A stretch of DNA of 64,000 nt from Shewanella canadensis (GTDB lineage Bacteria > Pseudomonadota > Gammaproteobacteria > Enterobacterales > Shewanellaceae), in contig NZ_RXNU01000014.1 in the NCBI RefSeq assembly GCF_003966225.1, positions 62,001-126,000 on the forward strand. Direction: 5' to 3'. This document shows, piece after piece, positions 34,591 to 44,010 of this stretch. Each line of letters starts with the position of its first letter. Positions within the stretch are counted from its first letter, which is position 1. The notes under the pieces were generated by a model. It saw only the letters and a list, made by a program, of their open reading frames with translations, had not been told where the DNA came from and searched no databases. Made by a program: the position numbers and the translations under genes.

Positions 34591-35136
34591 ATGTCAATTA
34601 ATCAAAAAGTGGGCTTTGTCTTCAGACAAGAGAACTGTGTTGGTTGTGGTGCCTGTACCGTTGCCTGTCAAATTCACAACGAGCTGCCTGAAAACCACAG
34701 ATTCCGCAAAGTCGATCGCTATGAAGTAGAACGCGAAGATGGCGCGATTGATGTGTGGCTATCTCACTCTTGCATGCACTGTGAAAACCCTGCCTGCTTG
34801 ATGGTCTGCCCGGCAAAAGCCTACCACGTCAGAGATGACGGTATCGTGGTCCTGGATCGTGAGAAATGTACCGGTTGTGGCCTGTGTGCCACCGCCTGTC
34901 CATACTCTGCCGTCAGCATCCGCGAAGACGATGGCAAGGCCGACAAGTGCAACATGTGTGTTGAACTTCTGGACCGCGGCATGAAGCCTGCGTGCGTAAC
35001 GGGTTGCCCTGTGCAGTGTATTGAAACCGGAAACATCGATGAGGTGTTGAAAAAGCCTTCGGCAAGTAAAGAAGGTGTCGGTTACGGCGATTGCATCACA
35101 AAACCTAACATGGTGATTATTAAGGAACGCGCATAA
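34591..35136 (+). CDS. Four-cluster ferredoxin electron-transfer subunit (DmsB-like)
   Basis: 181 residues, no signal peptide, so exported with the Tat-bearing catalytic subunit. Four Cys clusters: CVGCGACTVACQ, CMHCENPACLMVC, CTGCGLCATAC and CNMCVELLDRGMKPACVTGC, binding four [4Fe-4S] centres. It passes electrons between the cytochrome b subunit and the Mo centre. Its stop overlaps the ATG of the TorD gene by one base (TAATG), showing translational coupling. Confidence 0.92.
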   Translation: MSINQKVGFVFRQENCVGCGACTVACQIHNELPENHRFRKVDRYEVEREDGAIDVWLSHSCMHCENPACLMVCPAKAYHVRDDGIVVLDREKCTGCGLCATACPYSAVSIREDDGKADKCNMCVELLDRGMKPACVTGCPVQCIETGNIDEVLKKPSASKEGVGYGDCITKPNMVIIKERA

Positions 35137-35723
35137 TGACGGCACAATATGGTCCGATGGCAACGGCTTACTTTGCCTATAAATCGATGATTTTTTCGCC
35201 CTCAGGGACAGAGGCGTTAACTGGCATGATCGCATATCTCGAAGCGGATCGCCCGGATAGCCCTTTGCTCGCAGAAGCAAAGAAATTTGTCGATGACTCA
35301 TCGGAATTGGAGTTTGACTTCAACCGCATGTGTATCGGTCCATATAAGTTGCTGGTTGCTCCTTACGAGGGCGTTTATCGCAGCGGCAACCACGTCATGA
35401 ATACAGACGAAACCGTCAGAGTCGCCGAGTTTTATCAAGAGATTGGCTTGGTCATTGATGAAAAATTCAATGAGCCTGCCGACTTTATCGGTAACGAACT
35501 CGAGTTTCTCTACTGTGTTCACGCGTTAGCGAGTGAGCAGAAAGCGGCAAATAATATCGAGGCCTTCGAGGAACTCACGGCCATTGCCGACGAGTTTCTC
35601 ACTAAGCATCTTGGCACATGGATCACCCCCTTCTGTGAAGGGATAAAAAACCATGCCCAGCAAGCTTTTTGGCGCGAATTTGCTACCGAACTGCACCTTT
35701 TGATCACACAGCAAATGCAGTGA
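35136..35723 (+). CDS. TorD/DmsD-family molybdoenzyme maturation chaperone
   Basis: 195 residues, all helical, cytoplasmic. The FNRMCIGPYKLLVAPYEGVYRSG block (residues ~66-88) is the family signature (x-F-x-x-L-F-x-G-P-x-x-P-x-P-Y-E-S-V-Y type). Such chaperones bind the Tat signal of the partner and hold export until the molybdenum cofactor is inserted. The start overlaps the stop of the ferredoxin gene by one base, so it serves the catalytic subunit at 32364, and perhaps the ttrA-like protein. Confidence 0.88.
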   Translation: MTAQYGPMATAYFAYKSMIFSPSGTEALTGMIAYLEADRPDSPLLAEAKKFVDDSSELEFDFNRMCIGPYKLLVAPYEGVYRSGNHVMNTDETVRVAEFYQEIGLVIDEKFNEPADFIGNELEFLYCVHALASEQKAANNIEAFEELTAIADEFLTKHLGTWITPFCEGIKNHAQQAFWREFATELHLLITQQMQ

Positions 35724-35866
35724 TGCGTTGACTTTATACAAGATAAGTTAACGCACTATGTACCAAGTGAAATGGTGATATCCGTCGATACCTGAATCTA
35801 CAATCCCCTCAGGTATTCGGCGGGTAGAACCGAATAGGCGACCTAAAATCGCTAAAGGAGTTATGA

Positions 35867-36832
35867 ATGAACAGAGCAATAAGATTGTTTAGTTTTATTG
35901 TCATCAGCCTGTTTGTCTCGACGGCAGCAATGGCCGCTGACGTTGCAACACTGCAGCCTCAGCAGTGGCAAACTATCCAGGAACACGTTATTGAGGGTGA
36001 CATCCCAGAACTGCGTGGTATGCCAACACAAGTTGAGTTATTGATGCCTGCATCAATACCGGAAGAGGCAGATGAAACTGTCTTAGGTTACTTAGGTGCC
36101 ACAGATAGCATCGCATTTCTGGTTTTTGCCAGCCTGTTTGGCGTCATCGCCTTGTTTATCATCTTCATCATGGTGAACGGTATCTCACGTCTGGATAACG
36201 GCTTCTCGGGTAAGATGATCAAACGTTGGTCTGGCTTAAGTATCAGTGTGCATTGGCTGGGAGCGATTGCCTGCATCCTGCTAATGCTAACGGGTCTGGT
36301 CTTAGCGGGCGGTCGACACTACTTCGAGCCAAGCATGAATGCATCTAGCTGGACATCGCTCGTCGGTCTGTCAAGCAGCCTGCATGAGCTAATGGCATTC
36401 CCCTTCATCTTAGGTTACATCCTGATGATATTGATGTGGGCACCAAAGCAAATTCCAGCAAGCTATGACTTGAAGTGGTTTGCCGTATTGGGTGGCTACC
36501 TGAATACAGGTAAGAAGCATCACCCGGATGCGGGCTTTGCCAATGCCGGTGAAAAACTGTGGTTCTGGGTATTTGCACTGTTTGGCGGCCTGATGGTGAT
36601 TTCAGGTCTGACAATGATGTTCCCTGAAACCTTCGTCGTCACTAAGAATACCGCTAATTTGATGCTGGTAATGCACATTGCCTCAACCATCATCATCAGC
36701 GCCTTCTCAGTCGTACACATCTTCATGGCAACTGTCATGTCTGAAGGTGGCATGTCTAACATGACCTCTGGCTACTGTGACGAAAACTGGGCGAAACAGC
36801 ACCATAACCTTTGGTTCAACGAACTGAAGTAA
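35867..36832 (+). CDS. Cytochrome b membrane subunit (FdnI/FdhC-like gamma subunit)
   Basis: 321 residues. A cleavable signal (end near AMAAD) precedes a periplasmic segment of about 60 residues, then one extra helix (~85-105) and four helices with the haem b and quinone ligands: HWLGAIACILLMLTG, SLHELMAFPFILGY, the VFALFGGLMVISGL helix, and MHIASTIIISAFSVVHIFMA. This is the formate-dehydrogenase gamma subunit fold, with extra N-terminal parts as in Shewanella FdhC. It would link the periplasmic enzyme at 32364-35136 to the quinone pool. It is 143 bp after the chaperone gene and in the same direction. Confidence 0.85.
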   Translation: MNRAIRLFSFIVISLFVSTAAMAADVATLQPQQWQTIQEHVIEGDIPELRGMPTQVELLMPASIPEEADETVLGYLGATDSIAFLVFASLFGVIALFIIFIMVNGISRLDNGFSGKMIKRWSGLSISVHWLGAIACILLMLTGLVLAGGRHYFEPSMNASSWTSLVGLSSSLHELMAFPFILGYILMILMWAPKQIPASYDLKWFAVLGGYLNTGKKHHPDAGFANAGEKLWFWVFALFGGLMVISGLTMMFPETFVVTKNTANLMLVMHIASTIIISAFSVVHIFMATVMSEGGMSNMTSGYCDENWAKQHHNLWFNELK

Positions 36833-36857
36833 ACGGGCGACTCTCAGGTATCAACTC

Positions 36858-36891
36858 ATGCTCACCAACGATTGTATATGGTGGTGAGCAT
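36858..36891 (+). terminator. Hairpin between cytochrome b and porin genes
   Basis: ATGCTCACCA (36858-36867) and TGGTGAGCAT (36882-36891) form a 10-bp stem with a 14-nt loop. The following TCTCAAAT is not a good T-tract, so partial termination or mRNA processing is more likely. Confidence 0.45.
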
Positions 36892-37001
36892 TCTCAAATA
36901 GAGCTTAGGCTCTGACAATAAAACTATTCAGCTTTGCACCCACCGACTCTTGCCCGCAAGAGGATGGCGGCTGGTTGCATCCTGAATAATAAAAAAAGAA
37001 G

Positions 37002-38060
37002 ATGAATACGATGAATACACTAAAATCACTCGTGGCTATTGCCGTTGGTCTATGTAGCTACAACGCCTATGCCGATGATGCACAATCTCTAGAGCAGCGC
37101 ATTGCGAATCTCGAAAACAACGCCGCACCATCACAGTTTAAAAACAGCCAGGTAAGCCTGTACGGTTCAATCCGTCCAACCCTTAGCTACCTGGATGATG
37201 ATCAGGATAAAACCTGGGATGTTCGTGACGCCCTGTCTCGCGTCGGCATCAAAGCCAGCACAGAATTTGCTGATGGCTGGAGCGCTATCGCTCAAGGTGA
37301 GTGGAGCGTCGATATTGCCAACTCAGGTAACTTTGGTAAGGCACGTCAAGCCTATGCCGCTATCGCTTCACCTTACGGACAAGTAGGTATTGGTAAGCAA
37401 CGTCCGGCTCAATACACCTTAGTTGCCGAGTACGTCGATATCTTTAACCATGGTAACAGCCCATACGCTTATGACCATGAAAGCCCATTCTTCGTAGATA
37501 ACTTCGTGACCTATAAGCTGGTCACAGGTGGTTTCACCTTGATGGCAGGTGCACAAGTTGACGGCAATAGCGGTGACACTGGTGCCGATATGGTCAACTT
37601 AGGTGTCGGTTACGATTTAGACCAACTACACCTTGGCTTAGGTTATGTCAGCCAAAACACACAGACCGATGCCGGTGTCGAAGGCGATGACCAGACTATT
37701 GGCGGCGTTGTCGCTTATAGCTTCAGCAATGACCTCTATGTCGCTGTCAGCTATCAGGATAAGCAATATAACTTCGATGCCTTAAGCCAAGACCGAAGTG
37801 GCAGCACATTTGACAGTGCACTGGCCTACCCTATTGCTAAAAACTATAAGGTTAAACTGGGTTACTTCCAGTTTAAAGATGGCATCAAAGACAACACATC
37901 AGCCGACTATGATGGCTTCAACACGACCCTTGAGTGGAACCCAATCTCAAATGTGCGTGTTCACCTAGAGTACTTAGCCAAGAACTCTGACAACCGCGCC
38001 GATGATCAAGCGTTGACCTTAGGCTTCAGATACGACTTCAACCTGAATTGGAAAGGCTAA
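37002..38060 (+). CDS. General Gram-negative porin
   Basis: 352 residues with a signal peptide ending near AYAD (about 25), a short coiled coil (QSLEQRIANLEN) common in Shewanella porins, then QVSLYGSIRPTLSY and 16-strand porin patterns (RVGIKASTEF, GQVGIGKQRPAQY) ending FNLNWKG. The last residue is Gly rather than the usual Phe. Two ATGs, 37002 and 37011, are possible starts. Its place after the Mo-enzyme operon suggests uptake of the substrate of that enzyme (inference). A bidirectional-type terminator follows. Confidence 0.85.
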   Translation: MNTMNTLKSLVAIAVGLCSYNAYADDAQSLEQRIANLENNAAPSQFKNSQVSLYGSIRPTLSYLDDDQDKTWDVRDALSRVGIKASTEFADGWSAIAQGEWSVDIANSGNFGKARQAYAAIASPYGQVGIGKQRPAQYTLVAEYVDIFNHGNSPYAYDHESPFFVDNFVTYKLVTGGFTLMAGAQVDGNSGDTGADMVNLGVGYDLDQLHLGLGYVSQNTQTDAGVEGDDQTIGGVVAYSFSNDLYVAVSYQDKQYNFDALSQDRSGSTFDSALAYPIAKNYKVKLGYFQFKDGIKDNTSADYDGFNTTLEWNPISNVRVHLEYLAKNSDNRADDQALTLGFRYDFNLNWKG

Positions 38061-38103
38061 GTCGCTATTGAGCGAGCCGTAAAGCAAAAGAACTAACCCA
38101 CCT

Positions 38104-38130
38104 AAAAGAGGCCTACTAGTGGCCTCTTTT
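38104..38130 (+). terminator. Terminator after the porin
   Basis: AAAAGAGGCC (38104-38113) pairs with GGCCTCTTTT (38121-38130) over a 7-nt loop. It lies between the porin and the chemoreceptor, which excludes the in-frame GTG at 38119 as the chemoreceptor start. Confidence 0.93.
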
Positions 38131-38160
38131 CATTTCTGTCACTGTTGTGGAGATAAGCAA

Positions 38161-40062
38161 TTGTTAGGATTTAGAAAATCGCTGATAGCGTCAATGGTGA
38201 CCCTGGTCGCCCTCTGCCTTTTAATCTCAAATTGGCTCTCATATATCGAATTAAAAGAGAGCACCATAGCCAATACCAATGAAAAACTCAGGAGTATTGC
38301 TAAATATGAATCGAACAACATCGAGGAGTGGTTTACAGAGAAAGCCAAATCCATCGATGCACTAGCCGCCCACTACCAACAGGGCACCTACAAGGACAAC
38401 TACGCCCAGGCAGCCCGGCTCTCTACCGATGTTGGCGGCGTCGCCCGTATCTATTTCGGCTTCGACGATGGTTCGGCCTACTCGACGGAAACCAGCAGCA
38501 AGTGGCTCGATGGTAAAGCTATACCCGAACAATACGATCCGCGTACCCGTCCCTGGTACCAACAAGGCAAAGCCACCACAGCCCTGGATGTTACCGATAT
38601 CTATGTCGATGACGGCACCGGCCACGATGTCATCTCTATCCTGAAAAACCTCGGTGACGGTGTAGTCCTCGGCGATATCGAGCTCACCTTTCTGGCAGAT
38701 GCGGTTAAGGCCGTGGATTACCCCGGCGCCGTAGTATTAATTACCGATCAGACGGGTAAGGTACTGGCATCTGAATCCAAACGTCTGATCTCCGGCACTC
38801 ACTTCTCCGATTTTGGCCTACCCGAAGTAGAACGAAATATGCTGTCACAAGATGAGGTTATGCAGGAGTACACCTTAGACGGTGTCGATAAAATCGCGTT
38901 TTCCAAGGCAATAAATCTGGTTAACGGTAAGAAGTGGTATCTGCTCATCGGCCTGAAAAAGTCTGTCGCTTATGCGGCCGTAGACAAGGCGCTCAGTAAT
39001 GCCATGATCTCATCTCTGATCATGTTGGCGCTGGCTATCAGCGTATTATTGAGCGTGTTATACGTGATCTATAAACCCATATTACTGCTCAAGGAGATGG
39101 TTACAGATCTGTCTAAGGGTAATGGTGATCTGACCCGTCGACTGGAGGTCAAGAACCTCGATGATCTGGGAGAGATATCTCAAGGGATCAACCAATTCAT
39201 CGCCAATTTACAATCTATGATGTTGGAAGTTTTGCAATCATCGACACATATCGGTAGCAGCGTGGAACGCCTTAGGTCAGAAACCGAAGCCAACAGCCAT
39301 ATCCTTGCCGCGCACACCACGGAGACCGAGCAGATCGTCGCCGCTATCGAGGAGATGAGTGCAACTGCCAATGATGTTGCCAGAAATGGCGCAGAAACCG
39401 CCTCTTTCACTCAGGTCACCAATAGCCAAACACTGGAATCTAAGGCCGTCGTGGGTCAAGCCACCGACACTGTCGCACAGCTGGTCAGGGAAGTTGAAAA
39501 TACCTCCGCCAATATTGCCGAGATAGACAGAGATACGGTCAACATCACTCAGGTATTAAAGGTGATAGGTGAAATAGCCGATCAGACTAACCTGCTGGCG
39601 TTAAATGCCGCGATTGAAGCTGCCAGAGCCGGAGAGCAAGGTCGGGGTTTTGCGGTGGTCGCCGATGAGGTGCGCGCTCTGGCCGCCAGGACTCAGTCGA
39701 GCACGGCCGAAATCGAACAGACTCTCACAAAGCTGAGAGAAGCCTCGAATGCGGCCATCACAGCGATGAACGTCACTAAGACAACCTGTCTGAAAACGGC
39801 CGAGACGACGGAGCGAGTCGCATCGGATCTCGATAACATTGGCAGTTCGGTCAATCAGATCAATGACCTCAACACCCAGATCGCCACGGCCGCAGAGGAG
39901 CAAAGCTCGGTATCGGGCGAGATCACCCGCAATATGTCGGCCATCCGAGAGATGGTAAACGAGCTTTCCACCAATGGTGAAGCCACCAGCAATGAAACCG
40001 TAAATCTGGCCACCGCAAACCATCAGCTCAGGTTGATCGTGGAACAGTTTAAGCTGTCTTAA
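38161..40062 (+). CDS. Methyl-accepting chemotaxis protein with dCache sensor
   Basis: 633 residues with a TTG start at 38161, chosen because TGGAG precedes it and it begins at LGFRKSL; the GTG at 38119 lies inside a terminator. TM1 (~8-27) is followed by a periplasmic dCache domain with the DPRTRPWYQQG signature (~125-135) and DVTDIYVDDGTG, then TM2 (~280-305), a HAMP domain and the signalling tip IADQTNLLALNAAIEAARAG with GRGFAVVADEVRALA. dCache receptors often bind amino acids, amines or organic acids. It may steer cells toward the substrate of the neighbouring Mo-enzyme (inference). Confidence 0.9.
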   Translation: MLGFRKSLIASMVTLVALCLLISNWLSYIELKESTIANTNEKLRSIAKYESNNIEEWFTEKAKSIDALAAHYQQGTYKDNYAQAARLSTDVGGVARIYFGFDDGSAYSTETSSKWLDGKAIPEQYDPRTRPWYQQGKATTALDVTDIYVDDGTGHDVISILKNLGDGVVLGDIELTFLADAVKAVDYPGAVVLITDQTGKVLASESKRLISGTHFSDFGLPEVERNMLSQDEVMQEYTLDGVDKIAFSKAINLVNGKKWYLLIGLKKSVAYAAVDKALSNAMISSLIMLALAISVLLSVLYVIYKPILLLKEMVTDLSKGNGDLTRRLEVKNLDDLGEISQGINQFIANLQSMMLEVLQSSTHIGSSVERLRSETEANSHILAAHTTETEQIVAAIEEMSATANDVARNGAETASFTQVTNSQTLESKAVVGQATDTVAQLVREVENTSANIAEIDRDTVNITQVLKVIGEIADQTNLLALNAAIEAARAGEQGRGFAVVADEVRALAARTQSSTAEIEQTLTKLREASNAAITAMNVTKTTCLKTAETTERVASDLDNIGSSVNQINDLNTQIATAAEEQSSVSGEITRNMSAIREMVNELSTNGEATSNETVNLATANHQLRLIVEQFKLS

Positions 40063-40195
40063 TAAAAGTCATCAATACGGGTCGTCCAGCCAAGTGCCGG
40101 ACGGCCACAATTTACTTATCCACCCGGTTCAGCGCCAGTTTCAATTTATCGACAAATCGCCTTAACACCAGCGAGGCAACGTCAGAATATAGTGG

Positions 40196-40540
40196 TTAAT
40201 CGAACCAGGCGGATGACTTCTCTGCGGCCTGCTGCTCCACGTCATCATCGACATATACGCTAACCATGGCCAGAGCCGCGGCCAGTGCGCCTAGGTCGTC
40301 GGTAAATCCTACAAATGGTGTCAGATCGGGAATGGCATCGAGAGGGGCAATAAAATAGGCCAAGGCACCAAAGATCACCGTCTTGGCCCATTTAGGCGTA
40401 TCGGGGCCTTGAGCCGCATAGTAGAGGCATAAAGCATTGTCTATCACTTCGCGGCCCGCTTTCTTAGCAAACTGTTTTACCTTGAGCCAGAAATCATGGT
40501 CACTGTAATCATCACTGTTTGGCTTATTCAGATCACTCAT
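40196..40540 (-). CDS. YkvA-type DUF1232 membrane protein
   Basis: 114 residues. The DUF1232 signature is clear: GALAYFIAPLDAIPDLTPFV followed by GFTDDLGALAAAL (about 57-90), two hydrophobic stretches with a Pro/Asp-rich turn. Function unknown in the family. It sits 70 bp downstream of the YgiQ gene in the same direction. Confidence 0.88.
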   Translation of the reverse strand: MSDLNKPNSDDYSDHDFWLKVKQFAKKAGREVIDNALCLYYAAQGPDTPKWAKTVIFGALAYFIAPLDAIPDLTPFVGFTDDLGALAAALAMVSVYVDDDVEQQAAEKSSAWFD

Positions 40541-40613
40541 AGCACTTTCCCATACGTAAAACTAAGGCAATAAAGATAGCATAATCCGTAAACGAATCAT
40601 GCTATCACTCGAC

Positions 40614-42938
40614 CTATCTTTGGTGCTTAGGCGTGGTTCCCCAGACATTCTTCTTTGCCGGACGTTGCTTTGATGACCCTGAGCTACTCCCTTTTCCAGC
40701 GCCAGCTTTGCCTGCGCCTTGCTTAGATGATGAGTCACTCTTGCCCTTAGCACCTGCACCGCCCTTAGGTTTACGATCGGAAAATTGATCTTCAGAGAAG
40801 CGGGTAAAGGCTTTCTTGCCCCCTTGCTCTTTATTCGTACTCGCCCCTTTGCCCGCACCACCGCCTTTACCTTTGCTACGGTTCGCTTCACGCTCTTGGC
40901 GGGACTCTGCCGGCACTAAACAGTTAGGGCCGTTACCGATAAGCTTCTCTTTGCCCATCTCAATCAGCGTCTCACGGATCATCGGCCAGCCGACAGGATC
41001 ATGATAGCGCAGCAGGGCTTTGTGCAGTTTACGTTGACGTCCACCTTTAGGCACCGCTATCTGCTCGCTGGTGTGCTTCACATTTTTCAGTGAGTTCAGC
41101 TCGGTATGATAGATAGTCGTCGCGTTCGCCATGGGCGATGGATAAAAGTTCTGCACCTGATCCAGCTTGAATTTCTCACCTTTCAGCCATAGCGCCAGAT
41201 TCACCATATCTTCATTGGTCGTCCCCGGGTGAGCCGAGATAAAGTACGGGATAAGGTACTGCTTCTTACCCGCCTCTTTCGAATATTTATCGAACAGCTC
41301 TTTAAATCTGTCATAGCTGCCCATTCCCGGTTTCATCATCATATCGAGCGGCCCTTTCTCGGTATGCTCCGGAGCAATCTTGAGATAGCCACCAACATGA
41401 TGGGTTGCCAGCTCTTTGACATAACGAGGGTCTTCGGATGCCAGGTCATAACGCACGCCCGATGCGATTAAGATCTTCTTAATGCCGGGCAGATCTCGCG
41501 CCGCCCGATACAGGTCGATAGTAGGTTGATGGTCGGTATCCATATGGCCACAAATATCGGGGAAGATGCAGGAGAGTCGGCGACAGGTTTGTTCTGCCTT
41601 CTCACTCTTACAGCCTAAGTGATACATGTTGGCCGTCGGCCCACCAAGATCTGAGATCACCCCGGTAAAACCAGGAACCTTGCCCTGAATGTCTTTGATC
41701 TCGTTCACAATCGACTCTTGTGAACGGCTCTGAATAATCCGTCCCTCATGCTCGGTAATAGAGCAAAATGAGCAACCACCGAAGCAACCGCGCATGATGT
41801 TGATAGAGGTCTTAATCATGTCGTAGGCTGGAATATTCTCTTTACCATATGAAGGATGGGGAACACGCTGATACGCCAGATCAAACACTCCATCCATCTC
41901 ATCGGTATTTAACGGTAACGCCGGTGGATTGACCCAAACAGCACGCTCCGCATGAACCTGAAACAGCGCTCTGGCGCAGCCAGGATTCTGCTCTTGGTGC
42001 AAAATTCGGGATGCATGAGCATAGAGAAATTTGTCTGCTGCCACTTTTTCATAACTTGGAAGTTGTATATAACTCTTCTCCCAAGGCTTAGGTTTGGGTG
42101 GCTGTACACTGATAGCCTTAGGGGCATCGTTATCGAATATCTTCTCATCCGTTGGTCCCGACAGGTTTTTGCAGCCGACATCATCGGCACCATAGGGATT
42201 CGGGATTGGATCGATCTTATGAAGTTGATCTATTTTGCGCGAATCTACCCCCTTCCAGCCAGGTAAGGGCTCTTTACGAATAACCGTAGTACCACGGATA
42301 TCATGCAGTTCAGAAATAGGCTCACCGCCGGCAAGACGATGGGAGAGCTCTACCAAAGGGCGCTCGGCATTGCCGTAAACCAGAATGTCAGCCTTGGCAT
42401 CCAATATTACACTGCGGCGCACTTTATCGGACCAATAATCGTAGTGAGCGGTGCGGCGAAGACTAGCCTCTATGCCACCGATGATCACGGGAACCTGTTT
42501 GAAGGCCTCTTTACAGCGCTGGGTATAGACGGTTACCGCACGATCGGGGCGCTTTCCACCAATGTCACCGGCGGTATAGGCATCGTCATGGCGCATACGA
42601 CGCTCGGCAGTGTAACGGTTGATCATCGAATCCATATTGCCGGCGGTGACACCAAAATAGAGGTTGGGTTTACCCAGCTTCATAAAGTCGTTTTTGTTAG
42701 ACCAATCCGGCTGAGAGATAATCCCCACTCTAAAACCCTGAGCTTCCAACATGCGCCCGATGATCGCCATACCGAAGCTTGGATGATCCACGTAAGCGTC
42801 ACCTGTCACTATGATGATGTCGCAACTATCCCAACCCAGCTTATCCATCTCTTTACGAGACATAGGTAAAAAAGGAGCAGGACGCTTCAGCTCAGAGCGG
42901 TGCTTAGGGTAAGTAAATAATGTGGATTCAACTTGCAT
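40614..42938 (-). CDS. ygiQ: YgiQ-family radical SAM protein (UPF0313)
   Basis: 774 residues. The radical SAM Cys motif is MRGCFGGCSFCSITEHEGR (CxxxCxxC, about residues 384-402). The N-terminal region has IIVTGDAYVDHPSFGMAIIG, typical of YgiQ, and the C-terminal YLKIAPEHTE and TVLQVQNFYPSP-like blocks are also conserved. The last 80 residues are a basic Gly/Lys/Ser-rich low-complexity tail that could bind nucleic acid. The reaction is unknown in E. coli and elsewhere. No metabolic neighbours give a hint. Confidence 0.93.
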   Translation of the reverse strand: MQVESTLFTYPKHRSELKRPAPFLPMSRKEMDKLGWDSCDIIIVTGDAYVDHPSFGMAIIGRMLEAQGFRVGIISQPDWSNKNDFMKLGKPNLYFGVTAGNMDSMINRYTAERRMRHDDAYTAGDIGGKRPDRAVTVYTQRCKEAFKQVPVIIGGIEASLRRTAHYDYWSDKVRRSVILDAKADILVYGNAERPLVELSHRLAGGEPISELHDIRGTTVIRKEPLPGWKGVDSRKIDQLHKIDPIPNPYGADDVGCKNLSGPTDEKIFDNDAPKAISVQPPKPKPWEKSYIQLPSYEKVAADKFLYAHASRILHQEQNPGCARALFQVHAERAVWVNPPALPLNTDEMDGVFDLAYQRVPHPSYGKENIPAYDMIKTSINIMRGCFGGCSFCSITEHEGRIIQSRSQESIVNEIKDIQGKVPGFTGVISDLGGPTANMYHLGCKSEKAEQTCRRLSCIFPDICGHMDTDHQPTIDLYRAARDLPGIKKILIASGVRYDLASEDPRYVKELATHHVGGYLKIAPEHTEKGPLDMMMKPGMGSYDRFKELFDKYSKEAGKKQYLIPYFISAHPGTTNEDMVNLALWLKGEKFKLDQVQNFYPSPMANATTIYHTELNSLKNVKHTSEQIAVPKGGRQRKLHKALLRYHDPVGWPMIRETLIEMGKEKLIGNGPNCLVPAESRQEREANRSKGKGGGAGKGASTNKEQGGKKAFTRFSEDQFSDRKPKGGAGAKGKSDSSSKQGAGKAGAGKGSSSGSSKQRPAKKNVWGTTPKHQR

Positions 42939-43141
42939 GAGTTTTACAGCCTGACTATCAAATATGGAAAAGATAAAACATTCGCGCCCCCGAAAGGGAG
43001 GCGGAGTATAACAGGGGACAGGGGGTGAGTGCGAACAAAAAACAACCAGCCAAGCAATAATGCTCAGATAAAATGGCTCAAATTTGATTCACCCTATAAA
43101 GTGTAGGGATGCTTATCCACACTCAGATAGAGGGTACTAGC

Positions 43142-43543
43142 TTACGCTAAGCTAGAGAAAAAATAGCCTAAGTTAATACCGGCGAGGCTCAGTATAACCA
43201 GCCAACTCAGTAACCCTCCCCAAAAACGGCCCAGATGATAACCTCCCCGACCTTGCGTCAAACCTATCGCATGCAAGATTCGACTTATGATCCACACGAT
43301 GCCCAGAATATGCAAAAACAGGTCCGGTAGATGATTCTGTTCTGCCACCAGCAATAAAATCATGGCTATCGGTGCATTTTCCACTAGATTGGCGTGCACC
43401 CGATTAGCCAGCCTTAACTCTTCATTACCAGAACTGCCCAAACCAATTTTATGCGTTCTACGTAGTTGAATTACTCGCATTGCAAACATGACGACTAAAA
43501 TTGCAGTAATACTGATATACAGGCCTGAAATGGCAACTGACAT
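43142..43543 (-). CDS. MAPEG-family membrane protein
   Basis: 133 residues from the ATG at 43543 (AAGGAAG upstream); the frame opens at 43576. Four hydrophobic helices and the family motif RVHANLVENAPIAMILLL (about 48-65), the glutathione/substrate contact region of MAPEG proteins. Bacterial members include glutathione transferases and peroxidases of the inner membrane. A YecN-like role is likely, details unknown. Confidence 0.85.
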   Translation of the reverse strand: MSVAISGLYISITAILVVMFAMRVIQLRRTHKIGLGSSGNEELRLANRVHANLVENAPIAMILLLVAEQNHLPDLFLHILGIVWIISRILHAIGLTQGRGGYHLGRFWGGLLSWLVILSLAGINLGYFFSSLA

Positions 43544-43594
43544 AAGGCTTCCTTTTATTGTAGTTTCACCCAGCATTACAACTTCTGGGCAGTA

Positions 43595-43910
43595 ATACCA
43601 ATCAGTATAAAGATGTGATCGCTCAGCGAGAGTTTAGCGCTTCTGAGGCAAGGTCATCAATTGCTCCTGCATAAATGACATTTGCAACATCCATGTTGCT
43701 CGCAGCGAGTGAAGAGCATAGTTGTTCTACGTTTAAGCTCGTTAACGCAGCATCAGAAGCACTAAAACTCGCCTTTCAGGAGTATTTTTTGGCTGCCTAC
43801 TTCTTCGTTGAATAGCTTCACAAGGGATCACCATTGCATCACCTACTTCGCCTTGAATTAGTTTGCCAAAAATAACTCTGAGTAGATCACTTTCTTATAC
43901 TGATTGGTAT
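43595..43910. mobile_element. MITE-like element with 16-bp perfect inverted ends
   Basis: ATACCAATCAGTATAA (43595-43610) and TTATACTGATTGGTAT (43895-43910) are exact inverted repeats, extending to about 23 of 26 matches with GTGATC/GATCAC. Internal inverted copies of TTTAGxGCTTCTGA occur at about 43630 and 43755. The ~316-bp element has no open frame and no clear target duplication. It fills most of the 43544-44010 gap. A lone similar end is at 21412. Confidence 0.7.
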
Positions 43911-44010
43911 AAGTAAATATTTTCCATCTGATTAACCTTTTTCCCACAAACTAGGTTAATATGCGCTCGTTTGGCATTCCCGAAAACTAAAACTACATTG
44001 GACCCTGCTT

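Noticed and set aside
40816..42869. Several plus-strand frames of 62-188 codons opposite the ygiQ gene
   Set aside because: All are antisense to a strongly conserved radical SAM gene and show shadow-type composition.
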